From the NCBI RefSeq assembly GCF_943590815.1, contig NZ_CALSBS010000007.1, positions 1 to 64,000 of the forward strand: a stretch of DNA of 64,000 bases, written 5' to 3'. Positions within the stretch are counted from its first letter, which is position 1; each line of letters opens with the position of its first letter. The stretch comes from Pseudocitrobacter vendiensis. Lineage in GTDB: Bacteria > Pseudomonadota > Gammaproteobacteria > Enterobacterales > Enterobacteriaceae. The notes under the pieces are model-generated. The model ran no database searches. It saw only the letters and a list, made by a program, of their open reading frames with translations, and was not told where the DNA came from. Both the position numbers and the translations under genes were made by a program. Positions 1 to 13,475 of the stretch are shown here, one piece after another.

Positions 1-65
1 AAATAATAACGATGTGAGAAAGATCAAATTGCGTAAAAATGAGCTGGCAGAAAAAATTTGTGGAC

Positions 66-93
66 ATAAAAAAACCCGCCGAAGCGGGTTTTT
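66..93 (-). terminator. Rho-independent terminator after eno
   Basis: A hairpin with 7-bp arms (AACCCGC and GCGGGTT, CGAA between) lies 24 bp beyond the eno stop codon. A run of A on its left gives a U tract for transcripts on the minus strand, and a short T run on its right could also serve plus-strand transcripts. The first 65 bases of the window show no feature I can support. Confidence 0.85.
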
Positions 94-116
94 ATTAAGA
101 GTTAAAAGCGGGGCGA

Positions 117-1479
<1,363 letters not shown>

Positions 1480-1497
1480 CCGTTCTAACTTTTTTAC

Positions 1498-3484
<1,987 letters not shown>

Positions 3485-4276
3485 TTAGAGATCATGTTCC
3501 TGTCGTTTTACCTCCTGCCATACCTCTTCCATGGTATTCAGGTCTACTCCGGTCATTTCCAGGCCCCTGGCGGCGACGATTCGCTCAACTTCACGAAAAC
3601 GGCGTTCAAATTTAAGATTGGCCTTTTGCAACGCGGTTTCGGCTTTTACACCTAAATGACGTGAAAGATTCACCGTGGCGAACAACAGATCCCCCACTTC
3701 CTCTTCCAGTTTGGCTTCATCAATCACCGCCTGCTTCGCTTCGTGCATCACTTCGTCAATTTCTTCATGCACTTTATCCAGCACCGGGCCGAGCGTGTCC
3801 CAGTCAAAGCCAACCGCCGAGCAGCGTTTCTGTATTTTGTGCGCGCGAATTAATGCCGGGAAGCTGTGCGGAATATCATCCAGCGCGGAAGTCTGCGCTT
3901 TTTCAGCGCGTTCAGCGGTTTTGATTTGCTCCCAGCGCGCCAGTACTTCGCTGCTGTTGCCTGCGGCCGCATCGCCAAAGATATGCGGGTGGCGGCGTTC
4001 TAATTTGTCGCTAATGGCCGCGCAGATATCGTTGAAGTCAAAACGCCCCTCTTCCTGCGCCATCTGGGCGTAAAACACCACCTGGAACAACAGGTCGCCG
4101 AGTTCGCCGCGCAGGTCGTCAAAGTCTTCACGGGCGATAGCGTCGAGCACTTCGTAAGTTTCTTCAAGGGTGTATGGCGCGATGGTGCTGAAGGTTTGTT
4201 CTTTATCCCACGGGCAGCCGGTTTCTGGGTCGCGAAGGCGCTGCATAATGGTGAGAAGGCGGGTGATTTGGTCCAT
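3485..4276 (-). CDS. mazG: Nucleoside triphosphate pyrophosphohydrolase MazG
   Basis: MazG hydrolyses (d)NTPs to the monophosphates and pyrophosphate; in E. coli it limits ppGpp effects and clears abnormal nucleotides. The 263-residue length equals that of E. coli MazG. The protein has two tandem all-alpha MazG domains. The first has the acidic motif around residues 34-60 (EETYEVLDAI, then DLRGELGDLL), and the second repeats it around 165-195 (EEIDEVMHEA, then LEEEVGDLL). In E. coli the gene is the last of relA-mazE-mazF-mazG. Here the toxin-antitoxin pair is absent and a 105-bp gap holding a large palindrome separates mazG from relA. The ATG at 4276 is the family start. Confidence 0.98.
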   Translation of the reverse strand: MDQITRLLTIMQRLRDPETGCPWDKEQTFSTIAPYTLEETYEVLDAIAREDFDDLRGELGDLLFQVVFYAQMAQEEGRFDFNDICAAISDKLERRHPHIFGDAAAGNSSEVLARWEQIKTAERAEKAQTSALDDIPHSFPALIRAHKIQKRCSAVGFDWDTLGPVLDKVHEEIDEVMHEAKQAVIDEAKLEEEVGDLLFATVNLSRHLGVKAETALQKANLKFERRFREVERIVAARGLEMTGVDLNTMEEVWQEVKRQEHDL

Positions 4277-4304
4277 GTAAAATCCTGGAAAATTGAAAAG
4301 ATGT

Positions 4305-4373
4305 AGGCCGGATAAGGCGAAGCCGCATCCGGCGTTGCGATAGTGCCGGATGCGGCTTCGCCTTATCCGGCCT
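4305..4373. repeat. REP/BIME-type palindrome between relA and mazG
   Basis: Two perfectly complementary 29-base arms (4305-4333 and 4345-4373) surround an 11-base centre. The arms start AGGCCGGATAAGGCG, the classical enterobacterial REP core. It fills most of the 105-bp gap where E. coli K-12 carries mazEF. An RNA copy would form a very stable hairpin that could protect relA mRNA ends or attenuate read-through into mazG. Confidence 0.9.
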
Positions 4374-4381
4374 GGAAGAAT

Positions 4382-6616
4382 TTACCCCCCGTGCAATCTC
4401 CGCGCGTCTATCACATCCGGCACCTGATTCAGTTTGCCAAGCACACGGCCCAGCACCTGCAGGTTGTAGATTTCAATGGTCATGTCGATGGTCGCCATCT
4501 GTTGCCTGGTATCGCTGCGGCTGGCGACGCCGAGAACGTTGACCTTTTCGTTGGCGAGAATGGTAGTGATATCACGCAGCAGGCCGCTACGGTCGTTCGC
4601 CGTGACGCGCACCACCAGCGAGTAACCCGCTGAGTAGCTTTCGCCCCAAACGGCGTCCACCAGGCGTTCCGGCGCATGCGCACGCAGTTCGACCAGCTGT
4701 TCGCAGTCGGCACGGTGCACGGAGATCCCACGCCCCTGGGTGATAAAGCCAACAATCTCATCGCCCGGAATCGGCTGGCAGCAACGCGCAATGTGGTGCA
4801 TCAGGTTACCGACACCTTCAACTACCACACGGCCATTATCCTTGCTGCGGTTTTGCGGCGTGTAGGTTTTCTGCTGCAACTGTTTCAGCGCTGCGGCGTC
4901 TTCTTCTGCCGCGCTCGGTTTGTTGAACTGCGCCTGCAGGAAGTTGACCATCTGGTTGAGACGAATGTCTCCGCCGCCAATCGCCGCTAACAGCTCTTCC
5001 ACGTCGTTGAAGTTGTAACGTGGCAGCAGATGTTTTTCCGCTTCCTTCAGACTGATACCCAAATGCTCAAGCTCGTCATCCAGAATTTGACGTCCGGCCA
5101 GCACGTTTTTATCGCGATCCTGTTTACGGAACCAGGCGTGAATTTTCGAACGCCCGCGGCTGGTTGTGACGTAGCCCAGGTTCGGGTTCAGCCAGTCACG
5201 GCTTGGGTTCGGCTGCTTCTGGGTAATGATTTCAATCTGATCGCCCATCTGCAACTGATAGGTGAACGGCACGATGCGCCCGCCAATTTTCGCGCCGATG
5301 CAGCGGTGGCCGACATCGCTATGAATGTGGTAGGCGAAATCAAGTGGCGTCGAGCCTGCCGGTAAATCGACAACATCACCTTTCGGTGTAAACACATACA
5401 CGCGGTCGTCAAAGACCTGGCTGCGCACTTCGTCGAGCATTTCGCCGGAGTCCGCCATCTCTTCCTGCCACGCAATCAGCTTACGCAGCCAGGCAATGCG
5501 GTCTTCATGGCCGCTACGCGGGCCTGGAGCCGCCGTACCCTCTTTATATTTCCAGTGCGCGGCGACGCCCAGCTCGGCATCTTCGTGCATCTGTTTGGTA
5601 CGGATCTGAATTTCAATCGTTTTGCCGCCAGGCCCCAGCACCACGGTGTGGATGGATTGATAACCGTTCGGTTTCGGGTTGGCGACATAGTCGTCAAATT
5701 CATCCGGCAGGTGGCGATAGTGAGTGTGTACTATCCCCAGTGCGGCATAGCAGTCCTGCAACCGCTCGGCGACGATTCGCACCGCGCGCACATCAAACAG
5801 CTCATCAAACGCGAGCTGTTTTTTCTGCATTTTGCGCCAGATGCTGTAGATGTGTTTTGGTCGCCCGTACACTTCCGCTTTCACGCCTTCGGTTTTCATT
5901 TCGGCGCGCAGGTGACCCACGAACTCAGAAATGTAGTGTTCGCGGTCGATACGGCGTTCGTGCAGCAGTTTAGCAATGCGTTTGTACTCCGCCGGGTGCA
6001 GATAGCGGAAGCAGTAGTCTTCCAGCTCCCACTTCAACTGGCCGATACCGAGTCGGTTCGCCAGCGGCGCGTAGATGTTGGTACACTCTTTCGCCGCCAG
6101 CACGCGTTCATCTTCCGGCGCGTCTTTCACTTCACGCAGATGGGCAATGCGCTCTGCCAGCTTGATAACCACGCAGCGGAAGTCATCCACCATCGCCAGC
6201 AGCATGCGGCGTACGTTATCAACCTGTTCTGAAGAAACGGAATCCGTGTGGGTGGCTTTCAACTGGCGAATAGCCGCCATATCGCGCACACCGTGGATCA
6301 GGGTGACGACGGATTTCCCGGCACTTTCGGTCAGCACCTCTTCAGAAACCACGTTAGCGTCCACCAACGGGAACAGCAAGGCGGCGCGCAGGGTGTCGTT
6401 ATCCATACTGAGCATCGACAGAATCTCTACCATCTCCACCCCGCGCCAGAGCAGAAGCTCGGCATCCGGGTGATTCTGGGTGTGCTGTCGACAATAATCC
6501 CAGGTCTCGGCTAAGCGCTCACACGACTGCTGGCTGGAAATTCCCAGGCTTGAGATCCATTTTTGTGAGTCAAACTCACCAGCTTTATTTAGATGTGCAC
6601 TTCTTACCGCAACCAT
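4382..6616 (-). CDS. relA: GTP pyrophosphokinase (ppGpp synthetase I)
   Basis: RelA makes (p)ppGpp on stalled ribosomes during amino-acid starvation. The 744 residues match E. coli RelA. Order: an N-terminal pseudo-hydrolase domain (about 30-180) in which the HD metal motif is replaced (LLFPLVDANVV), so no ppGpp hydrolysis is expected; the synthetase domain (about 240-390; YGRPKHIYSIWRKM, ELFDVRAVRI, NPKPNGYQSIHT); a TGS domain (about 405-470; VYVFTPKGDVVDLP); a zinc-finger region with the CCQPIPGD motif near 612; and a C-terminal ACT domain. The frame is open 15 codons further upstream, but the ATG at 6616 has an AGGAGAGGA ribosome site and the family start MVAVRSAH. It lies 50 bp downstream of rlmD. 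Confidence 0.99.
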   Translation of the reverse strand: MVAVRSAHLNKAGEFDSQKWISSLGISSQQSCERLAETWDYCRQHTQNHPDAELLLWRGVEMVEILSMLSMDNDTLRAALLFPLVDANVVSEEVLTESAGKSVVTLIHGVRDMAAIRQLKATHTDSVSSEQVDNVRRMLLAMVDDFRCVVIKLAERIAHLREVKDAPEDERVLAAKECTNIYAPLANRLGIGQLKWELEDYCFRYLHPAEYKRIAKLLHERRIDREHYISEFVGHLRAEMKTEGVKAEVYGRPKHIYSIWRKMQKKQLAFDELFDVRAVRIVAERLQDCYAALGIVHTHYRHLPDEFDDYVANPKPNGYQSIHTVVLGPGGKTIEIQIRTKQMHEDAELGVAAHWKYKEGTAAPGPRSGHEDRIAWLRKLIAWQEEMADSGEMLDEVRSQVFDDRVYVFTPKGDVVDLPAGSTPLDFAYHIHSDVGHRCIGAKIGGRIVPFTYQLQMGDQIEIITQKQPNPSRDWLNPNLGYVTTSRGRSKIHAWFRKQDRDKNVLAGRQILDDELEHLGISLKEAEKHLLPRYNFNDVEELLAAIGGGDIRLNQMVNFLQAQFNKPSAAEEDAAALKQLQQKTYTPQNRSKDNGRVVVEGVGNLMHHIARCCQPIPGDEIVGFITQGRGISVHRADCEQLVELRAHAPERLVDAVWGESYSAGYSLVVRVTANDRSGLLRDITTILANEKVNVLGVASRSDTRQQMATIDMTIEIYNLQVLGRVLGKLNQVPDVIDARRLHGG

Positions 6617-6666
6617 TGTCCTCTCCTTAAGGGACCGGGCCTGTCGAAGTCGACAAGCCACAATTA

Positions 6667-7965
6667 TTACTTACGCTCAAACAACACCATTGATTCCAGA
6701 TGCCCAGTGTGCGGGAACATGTCAAGCATTGCCATACGCTGAATTTGGTAACCCGCACGTAAAAGCGCTTCACTGTCACGCGCAAGCGTAGCGGGGTTAC
6801 AGGACACATAGACCATCCGCGTTGGCGCTAATTTTATAATATGTTGCATCACGCCCGGTGCGCCTGCGCGGGCAGGATCGAGTAAAACTTTGTCAAAACC
6901 GTGCTTCGCCCAGCTCTGACGCGTCACGTCCTCTTCCAGATTCTCATGGAAAAATGTGACATTCTGTAAATTATTCAGCGCCGCATTTTCCTGGCCTTTC
7001 GCCACCAGCGCCGGAACGCCTTCTACGCCAATCACGCTGGCGGCGCGTTTTGCCAGCGGCAGCGTGAAATTGCCCATACCGCAGAACAGATCGAGCACGT
7101 GGTCCTCTTTCTGTATATCGAGCCATTCAAGCGCCGTGGCGACCATTTTCTGGTTTACGCCATCGTTCACCTGAATGAAGTCGCGCGGACTGAACGTTAA
7201 GCGTAGTCCGTCTGAGGAATACCAGGGCGCTTCGCCGCTTACGCGTTCAAGTATCTCGCTTTCGGGCGCGAGATACAGGGAAAGACCTGAAGAATGCGAA
7301 AAGCGTTCCAGTTTTTCTCTATCTTGCGCACTCAGCGGCGCGGTATGGCGAAGCACCAGCAGCGGGCCGTTGTCAGCGCTCACTAACTCAACGTGCCCCA
7401 GGCTGCGTTTGCCTTGCAGCGTATTCAGACATTCGCGCAACGGCACCAACAACGCCTCAAGAGTGGGCACCAAAACGGGGCACTGCACCACATCAACGAT
7501 ATCGCTGGCGTTGGCCTTGCGAAAACCCATCTGCAACTGCTGTGTTTTAGGCTGGTAGTTCAGGCTCAGGCGCGCGCGGCGGCGGTAGCCCCAGGGCTGG
7601 GCCGCAATCACGTCTTCTACATCGCGCTTCATCAGACGAGCCAGTGCGGCCTGTTTACTGCGCTGCTGTAGTGCAATTGAGGCGTGTTGCTGCTGGCACC
7701 CACCGCAGACGCCAAAATGCGGGCAACGCGGTTTCACACGCTCCGGGCTGTCGCTTAAGCGCCGTTTTACCTGCCCACGGGCGTACTGTTTTTTATCTTC
7801 CGTCAGGGTAATTTCTGCGCTTTCATCAGGAAGTAACCCACTGATAAATAGCGTCTTACCGTTGTTACGCGCAACACCCTGACCGAAGGGATCGAGGTCA
7901 CTGACTGTCACAGTTATGATCTGGCGCGTCGTCACGCGCCGTTTTGCAGAGTAGAATTGCGCCAT
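6667..7965 (-). CDS. rlmD: 23S rRNA (uracil-1939-C5) methyltransferase
   Basis: RlmD (formerly RumA) methylates U1939 of 23S rRNA with S-adenosylmethionine. The 432-residue product has an N-terminal TRAM RNA-binding domain (about 12-70), a 4Fe-4S cysteine cluster ([10 protein letters not shown] near residue 80), and a C-terminal Rossmann methyltransferase domain with DLFCGMGNF (SAM site) and the catalytic-cysteine motif [11 protein letters not shown] chose the ATG at 7965 ([10 protein letters not shown]), which matches the E. coli start; a TTG six codons upstream has no support. It is divergent from barA with 56 bp between the starts, so both promoters must lie in or overlap this short gap. 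Confidence 0.97.
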   Translation of the reverse strand: MAQFYSAKRRVTTRQIITVTVSDLDPFGQGVARNNGKTLFISGLLPDESAEITLTEDKKQYARGQVKRRLSDSPERVKPRCPHFGVCGGCQQQHASIALQQRSKQAALARLMKRDVEDVIAAQPWGYRRRARLSLNYQPKTQQLQMGFRKANASDIVDVVQCPVLVPTLEALLVPLRECLNTLQGKRSLGHVELVSADNGPLLVLRHTAPLSAQDREKLERFSHSSGLSLYLAPESEILERVSGEAPWYSSDGLRLTFSPRDFIQVNDGVNQKMVATALEWLDIQKEDHVLDLFCGMGNFTLPLAKRAASVIGVEGVPALVAKGQENAALNNLQNVTFFHENLEEDVTRQSWAKHGFDKVLLDPARAGAPGVMQHIIKLAPTRMVYVSCNPATLARDSEALLRAGYQIQRMAMLDMFPHTGHLESMVLFERK

Positions 7966-8021
7966 CGTAGAGATTTTTCTCAATCAAACATATTACCCTG
8001 ATTCTCCCACAACGGACCTTC

Positions 8022-10775
8022 ATGACCAACTACAGCCTGCGTGCGCGCATGATGATTTTGATCCTGGCCCCGACCGTACTTATCGGTTTACTGCTCAGCA
8101 TCTTCTTTGTCGTTCACCGCTATAACGACCTGCAGCGTCAACTCGAAGACGCTGGCGCCAGCATTATCGAACCGCTGGCCGTCTCCAGCGAATATGGAAT
8201 GAATTTGCAGAACCGCGAATCCATTGGCCAGCTCATCAGCGTATTACATCGCCGCCATTCGGATATCGTGCGGGCGATTTCCGTGTATGACGAACATAAT
8301 AAACTGTTCGTCACCTCAAACTACCAGCTTGACCCAACCGAACTGCGTTTGCCCAACGGCCAGTCGTTTCCCCGGCGGCTGAGTGTAGTACGTCACGGCG
8401 ATATCATGATTTTACGCACGCCGATTATCTCCGAACACTATTCACCGGATGAATCGCCACAATCAGAGGCAAAAACCCCGATCAATATGTTGGGCTATGT
8501 CGCGCTGGAACTGGATCTCCGTTCCGTGCGGCTTCAGCAATACAAAGAGATATTCATCTCCAGCGTGATGATGCTGTTCTGTATTGGCATTGCGCTGATC
8601 TTCGGCTGGCGTTTAATGCGCGATGTCACTGGACCCATTCGCAACATGGTGAATACGGTTGACCGCATCCGACGCGGGCAACTCGATAGCCGCGTGGAAG
8701 GCTTTATGCTGGGCGAGCTGGATATGCTGAAAAACGGCATTAACTCGATGGCGATGTCGCTGGCAGCGTATCACGAAGAGATGCAGCACAACGTCGACCA
8801 GGCGACCTCCGATCTACGTGAAACGCTGGAGCAGATGGAAATTCAGAACGTCGAGCTGGATCTGGCGAAAAAGCGCGCTCAGGAAGCGGCGCGTATTAAG
8901 TCCGAGTTTCTTGCCAACATGTCGCACGAACTGCGTACGCCGCTCAACGGGGTCATTGGCTTTACCCGCCTGACGCTGAAAAGCGAGCTGAATCCCACCC
9001 AGCGTGACCACCTGAACACCATTGAGCGTTCGGCGAATAATCTGCTGGCGATCATTAACGATGTCCTCGACTTCTCGAAACTGGAAGCCGGTAAGCTGAT
9101 TCTGGAAAGCATCCCGTTCCCGCTGCGTAACTCGCTGGATGAGGTCGTGACGCTGCTTGCCCACTCTGCCCATGACAAAGGGCTGGAGCTCACTCTTAAT
9201 ATTAAAAACGATGTGCCGGATAACGTAATTGGCGACCCACTACGCTTACAGCAGGTGATCACCAACCTGGTCGGAAATGCGATTAAATTTACTGAACACG
9301 GCAACATTGATGTGCTGGTTGAGAAACGCGCGCTCAGCAACAACAAAGTGCAAATCGAAGTGCAAATTCGCGACACAGGAATTGGCATTCCGGAGCGCGA
9401 TCAGTCGCGACTGTTTCAGGCATTCCGTCAGGCCGATGCCAGCATTTCTCGCCGCCACGGCGGCACCGGGCTGGGGCTGGTGATTACCCAGAAACTGGTC
9501 AAAGAGATGGGCGGAGATATCTCCTTCCACAGCCAGCCCAATCGCGGCTCAACCTTCTGGTTCAACATCAATCTGGATCTCAACCCAAATGTTCTCTCCG
9601 ACGGGCCACCCACACAGTGTCTGAAAGGCAAGCGCCTTGCATATGTTGAAGCTAACGCAGCGGCAGCGCAGGCAACGCTTGATATGCTGGCCTCCACGCC
9701 GCTGGAAGTCATCTACAGCCAGACCTTCTCGGCGCTGCCGGTAGAACATTACGACATGATGCTGGCAGCGATTCCGGTATCAGTACGCGACCTGGCCCAT
9801 CATCGTGAGAAACTCGCTCAGGCGCGCGCAATGACCGACTATCTGCTGCTTGCCTTGCCATGCCACGCGCAGGTTGATGCCGAAGCATTGAAAAAAGAGG
9901 GCGCGGCGGCCTGTCTGTTAAAACCGCTCACCTCCACGCGTCTTCTTCCCGCGCTGACGGATTATTGCCACCTCACCGAACCAGCGCTCACCTTACAGGA
10001 TGATGATTCGCGCATTGCCATGACGGTGATGGCGGTGGACGATAACCCGGCCAACCTCAAGCTGATTGGTGCACTGCTTAGCGATCAGGTACAGCATGTT
10101 GAACTGTGCGAAAGCGGCAAACAGGCCATTGAGCGCGCCCGCGAAATGCAGTTTGACCTGATTCTGATGGACATTCAGATGCCGGATATCGATGGTATTC
10201 GCGCCTGCGAGTTGATTCGTCAGTTGCCGCATCAGCAGCAAACGCCGGTGATTGCGGTGACCGCGCACGCCATGGCCGGGCAGAAAGAGAAACTACTGAG
10301 CGCGGGCATGAACGATTATCTGGCGAAACCGATTGAGGAAGATAAACTTCATAATCTTCTGCTGCGTTACAAGCCGGGGTTATCTGCGGCGACGCTGCCA
10401 ACCGCGTCTGAACCCGTAGAACCTGCTATCGATCTCAACACCACGCTCGACTGGCAGCTGGCACTGCGTCAGGCCGCGTATAAACCAGACCTTGCGCGCG
10501 AGATGCTGCAAATGCTGGTCGCGTTCCTGCCAGAGGTGCGTAACAAGGTGGAAGAGCAGCTGGTGGGGGAAGAGCCGGAAAATCTGGTGGACGCCATTCA
10601 TAAACTGCACGGTAGCTGTGGTTACAGCGGCGTGCCGCGCCTGAAACACTTATGCCATCTGATTGAAGGACAACTGCGCAACGGAACGCCTGCGGAAGAT
10701 CTGGAGCCGGAGTTCCTGGAATTGCTGGATGAGATGGATAACGTGACGCGGGAAACGAAGAAGATGTTGGGGTGA
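8022..10775 (+). CDS. barA: Hybrid sensor histidine kinase BarA
   Basis: BarA is the inner-membrane sensor that phosphorylates UvrY (SirA), which switches on csrB and csrC. The 917 residues (918 in E. coli) show a transmembrane segment at about 9-30, a periplasmic domain, a second transmembrane segment near 176-198 and a HAMP linker. Next come a HisKA domain with the phospho-acceptor His302 in [10 protein letters not shown], an ATPase domain ([24 protein letters not shown]), a degenerate receiver-like region at about 530-650, and a true receiver with phospho-acceptor Asp717 in [12 protein letters not shown]-terminal HPt domain carries His860 in HKLHGSCG. The full H-D-H relay is intact. CsrB, a target of this pathway, lies 7.5 kb away. 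Confidence 0.99.
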   Translation: MTNYSLRARMMILILAPTVLIGLLLSIFFVVHRYNDLQRQLEDAGASIIEPLAVSSEYGMNLQNRESIGQLISVLHRRHSDIVRAISVYDEHNKLFVTSNYQLDPTELRLPNGQSFPRRLSVVRHGDIMILRTPIISEHYSPDESPQSEAKTPINMLGYVALELDLRSVRLQQYKEIFISSVMMLFCIGIALIFGWRLMRDVTGPIRNMVNTVDRIRRGQLDSRVEGFMLGELDMLKNGINSMAMSLAAYHEEMQHNVDQATSDLRETLEQMEIQNVELDLAKKRAQEAARIKSEFLANMSHELRTPLNGVIGFTRLTLKSELNPTQRDHLNTIERSANNLLAIINDVLDFSKLEAGKLILESIPFPLRNSLDEVVTLLAHSAHDKGLELTLNIKNDVPDNVIGDPLRLQQVITNLVGNAIKFTEHGNIDVLVEKRALSNNKVQIEVQIRDTGIGIPERDQSRLFQAFRQADASISRRHGGTGLGLVITQKLVKEMGGDISFHSQPNRGSTFWFNINLDLNPNVLSDGPPTQCLKGKRLAYVEANAAAAQATLDMLASTPLEVIYSQTFSALPVEHYDMMLAAIPVSVRDLAHHREKLAQARAMTDYLLLALPCHAQVDAEALKKEGAAACLLKPLTSTRLLPALTDYCHLTEPALTLQDDDSRIAMTVMAVDDNPANLKLIGALLSDQVQHVELCESGKQAIERAREMQFDLILMDIQMPDIDGIRACELIRQLPHQQQTPVIAVTAHAMAGQKEKLLSAGMNDYLAKPIEEDKLHNLLLRYKPGLSAATLPTASEPVEPAIDLNTTLDWQLALRQAAYKPDLAREMLQMLVAFLPEVRNKVEEQLVGEEPENLVDAIHKLHGSCGYSGVPRLKHLCHLIEGQLRNGTPAEDLEPEFLELLDEMDNVTRETKKMLG

Positions 10776-10786
10776 GTACCTGCTTT

Positions 10787-10896
10787 CCCCCTCACCCTGG
10801 CCCTCTCCCTCAAGGGAGAGGGGACTGACCGTGCTGATGTTGTAGAACTGCGCTGGTTTTCTCCCTCTCCCTGTGGGAGAGGGCCGGGGTGAGGGG
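10787..10896. repeat. Intergenic repeat family 1, copy A
   Basis: Two hairpin modules built on CCCTCACCC...CCTCTCCC and its complement (CCGGGGTGAGGGG at the right end) surround a central segment ending GGTTTTCTCCCTC. It fills the gap between convergent barA and the glycerate kinase gene and may act as a bidirectional terminator. Related copies lie at 20385, 26157 and 31961. Confidence 0.85.
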
Positions 10897-10910
10897 TAAT
10901 GCATCCAACC

Positions 10911-12050
10911 TCACATCCCCTGCCCCATCCTCAACACCGCCGCGATATTCCGCGCTGCCATAAACAGATTCTCTTCAGCATTCCGCAAAGCATCTTCCAG
11001 CGTGCAGATGCGATACAACACGCTAAACACCGCTTCTAAGCCATGCTCATGCACGACGCCGACATCCGGCGTCAGGCTGCCGCCAATCGCGATAACTGGC
11101 ACGTTATAACGCTTTGCCACGCGCGCCACGCCTACCGGTACTTTGCCGTGAATGGTTTGGCTGTCGATACGTCCTTCCCCGGTAATGACCAGGTCAGCGT
11201 CTGCTACCAGCTTATCGAGATGCAGCGCGTCGGTGACAATTTCGATGCCTGGGCGAAGCTCTGCGCCGCAGAATGCATACAGCGCCGCGCCCATTCCACC
11301 TGCCGCGCCCCCTCCTTCCAGCGCCAGTACGTCAATATCCAGACAGCGCTTTACACATTGCGCATAGTGCTCAAGCGCCGTATCAAGGCGGGAGATCATC
11401 TCGGGCGTTGCGCCTTTCTGCGGGCCAAACACGGCAGATGCGCCCTCTTCGCCCGTTAACGGGTTGGTGACATCACAGGCGACTTCAATACGGCACTCAG
11501 CCAGCCGCGCATCCAGCTCACTGGTATCGATACGTTCTAGCGTCTCAAGCCCCGCACCGCCGGGGGAAATGGCCTGGTTATCCGCCGTCAGCAGCTTCAC
11601 GCCCAGCGCCTGTGCCATGCCTGCGCCGCCGTCATTGGTCGCGCTGCCGCCGAGGCCAATAATAATATGCTTTACGCCCGCATCTAAGGCGTGGCGAATC
11701 AGTTCACCAGTTCCCCAGGACGTTGTGGTAAGCGGACAGCGTTTGTCGGACGGTACAAGCTCCAGCCCGCTGGCCGCCGCCATTTCGATAAAGGCGCTCT
11801 GCTCATCGCCAGACAGGCCGTAAAAACCCTGCACCGTGTCGCCCAACGGGCCGGTCACCTCTACTTCAACGACACGCCCCTGAGTGGCGGCCACCATCGC
11901 TTCGACGGTGCCTTCACCGCCATCCGCAACGGGAAGTTTATGGTAATCCGCGTTGGGGTAAATTTCGCGAAAACCCCGCTCGATGGCACTCGCCACCTCC
12001 AGCGCGCTCAGGCTTTCCTTGTATGAATCCGGTGCAATTACAATCTTCAT
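10911..12050 (-). CDS. Glycerate 2-kinase (GarK/GlxK family)
   Basis: The 379-residue product belongs to the GarK/GlxK family, which phosphorylates D-glycerate to 2-phosphoglycerate. It matches E. coli GarK (381 residues) across its length: N-terminal MKIVIAPDSYKESLSA, VADGGEGTVEA, the glycine-rich IIIGLGGSATNDGGAG, VTNPLTGEEGASAVFGPQKGA, and VITGEGRIDSQTIHGK. In E. coli such kinases sit with garPLR or in the allantoin cluster; here the gene trails gudP-gudX-gudD on the same strand. This suits the pathway, because glucarate catabolism yields tartronate semialdehyde and then glycerate. A strong terminator separates it from gudD, so it may be transcribed partly on its own. I do not assign a symbol because garK and glxK cannot be told apart by eye. 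Confidence 0.95.
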   Translation of the reverse strand: MKIVIAPDSYKESLSALEVASAIERGFREIYPNADYHKLPVADGGEGTVEAMVAATQGRVVEVEVTGPLGDTVQGFYGLSGDEQSAFIEMAAASGLELVPSDKRCPLTTTSWGTGELIRHALDAGVKHIIIGLGGSATNDGGAGMAQALGVKLLTADNQAISPGGAGLETLERIDTSELDARLAECRIEVACDVTNPLTGEEGASAVFGPQKGATPEMISRLDTALEHYAQCVKRCLDIDVLALEGGGAAGGMGAALYAFCGAELRPGIEIVTDALHLDKLVADADLVITGEGRIDSQTIHGKVPVGVARVAKRYNVPVIAIGGSLTPDVGVVHEHGLEAVFSVLYRICTLEDALRNAEENLFMAARNIAAVLRMGQGM

Positions 12051-12098
12051 TGGCTGTCCTTATGCGTTGGGAGTGCCATGATCTTACATCTGAATCAG

Positions 12099-12130
12099 AA
12101 AAAATGCCGACCCCGGCAGGGATCGGCATT
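12099..12130 (-). terminator. Terminator between gudD and the glycerate kinase gene
   Basis: On the minus strand a 12-bp stem with one T-G pair, based on AATGCCGA and TCGGCATT, is followed by a run of U. It starts five bases past the gudD stop and lies 48 bp before the glycerate kinase start codon. It should end or attenuate gudPXD transcripts. Confidence 0.85.
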
Positions 12131-12134
12131 TTCA

Positions 12135-13472
12135 TTAGCGCACCATGCAAGGGCGCTTATTATCGAACGTCCAGTTCGGGATGAGATACTGCATGCCCAT
12201 CGCGTCGTCGCGTGCGCCCAGCCCGTGTTTCTTATACAGCTCGTTGGCTTGCATAACGCGGTCCATATCCAGTTCAACGCCCAGACCCGGCGTAGTCGGT
12301 ACCTGCACCATCCCGCCCTTGATTTCAAACGGTTGTTTGGTGAGGCGTTGATTTCCTTCCTGCCAGATCCAGTGAGTGTCAATCGCGGTGACATTACCCG
12401 GCGCGGCAGCGGCTACGTGGGTGAACATCGCCAGCGAAACGTCAAAGTGGTTGTTGGAGTGTGAACCCCAGGTCAGGCCAAATTCATGACACATCTGCGC
12501 CACGCGCACGGAACCCTGCATGGTCCAGAAGTGCGGGTCCGCCAGCGGAATATCGACAGATTGCAGCGAAAGCGTGTGGCCCATCTGACGCCAGTCGGTG
12601 GCGATCATGTTGGTCGCGGTCGGCAGGCCAGTCGCGCGACGGAATTCAGCCATCACCTCGCGCCCGGAGAAGCCCTGCTCCGCGCCACACGGATCTTCCG
12701 CATACGCCAGCACGCCCTTCAGGTATTTACCGATTTTAATCGCTTCGTTGAGAGACCATGCTCCGTTCGGGTCAAGCGTGACGCGCGCCTGCGGGAAGCG
12801 TTTTGCCAGCGCCACGATAGACTCGGCCTCTTCTTCCCCGGCCAGCACGCCGCCCTTCAGTTTAAAGTCGTTAAAACCGTATTTTTCATACGCCGCTTCC
12901 GCCAGACGGACCACGGAATCCGGGGTCATCGCTTCATCGTGACGCAGACGATACCAGTCGCATTTTTCATCCGGCTGGCTCTGATACGGTAGCGGCGTCG
13001 CTTTGCGATCGCCAACGAAGAACAGATAGCCAAGCATTTCCACTTCGCTACGCTGCTGACCATCGCCCAGCAGAGAAGCCACATTTACACCTAAGTGCTG
13101 GCCCAGCAAATCCAGCATTGCCGCTTCAATACCGGTAACCACGTGAATGGTAGTACGCAGGTCGAAGGTTTGCAGCCCGCGACCGCCGGAGTCACGATCG
13201 GCAAAGGTATTACGCACCAGCGTCAGGACGTTCTTGTATTCGCCCAGGGTTTTACCGACAACCAGCGGGATAGCATCTTCAAGCGTAGTACGAATCTTCT
13301 CGCCGCCAGGGATTTCCCCCACGCCTGTATGTCCGGAATTGTCTTTAATTACCACAATGTTGCGGGTAAAGAACGGCGCGTGCGCCCCGCTCAGGTTCAT
13401 CAGCATACTGTCGTGGCCCGCAACCGGGATCACCTGCATGGAAGTAACTACTGGCGTTGAATAGTGAGACAT
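12135..13472 (-). CDS. gudD: D-glucarate dehydratase
   Basis: GudD dehydrates D-glucarate (and L-idarate) to 5-keto-4-deoxyglucarate, the first catabolic step. The 445-residue product (446 in E. coli) is an enolase-superfamily protein of the glucarate dehydratase subgroup. The N-terminal capping domain is followed by a TIM barrel with the general base in KLKGG (about 205-209), metal ligands in DPNGAW, EDPCG and ATNMIATDW, and the catalytic histidine in SHSNNHFD. The gene starts three bases after the gudX stop, which indicates translational coupling. A terminator follows immediately. In E. coli the operon is activated by CdaR; that regulator is not in this window. Confidence 0.98.
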   Translation of the reverse strand: MSHYSTPVVTSMQVIPVAGHDSMLMNLSGAHAPFFTRNIVVIKDNSGHTGVGEIPGGEKIRTTLEDAIPLVVGKTLGEYKNVLTLVRNTFADRDSGGRGLQTFDLRTTIHVVTGIEAAMLDLLGQHLGVNVASLLGDGQQRSEVEMLGYLFFVGDRKATPLPYQSQPDEKCDWYRLRHDEAMTPDSVVRLAEAAYEKYGFNDFKLKGGVLAGEEEAESIVALAKRFPQARVTLDPNGAWSLNEAIKIGKYLKGVLAYAEDPCGAEQGFSGREVMAEFRRATGLPTATNMIATDWRQMGHTLSLQSVDIPLADPHFWTMQGSVRVAQMCHEFGLTWGSHSNNHFDVSLAMFTHVAAAAPGNVTAIDTHWIWQEGNQRLTKQPFEIKGGMVQVPTTPGLGVELDMDRVMQANELYKKHGLGARDDAMGMQYLIPNWTFDNKRPCMVR

Positions 13473-13475
13473 GAT

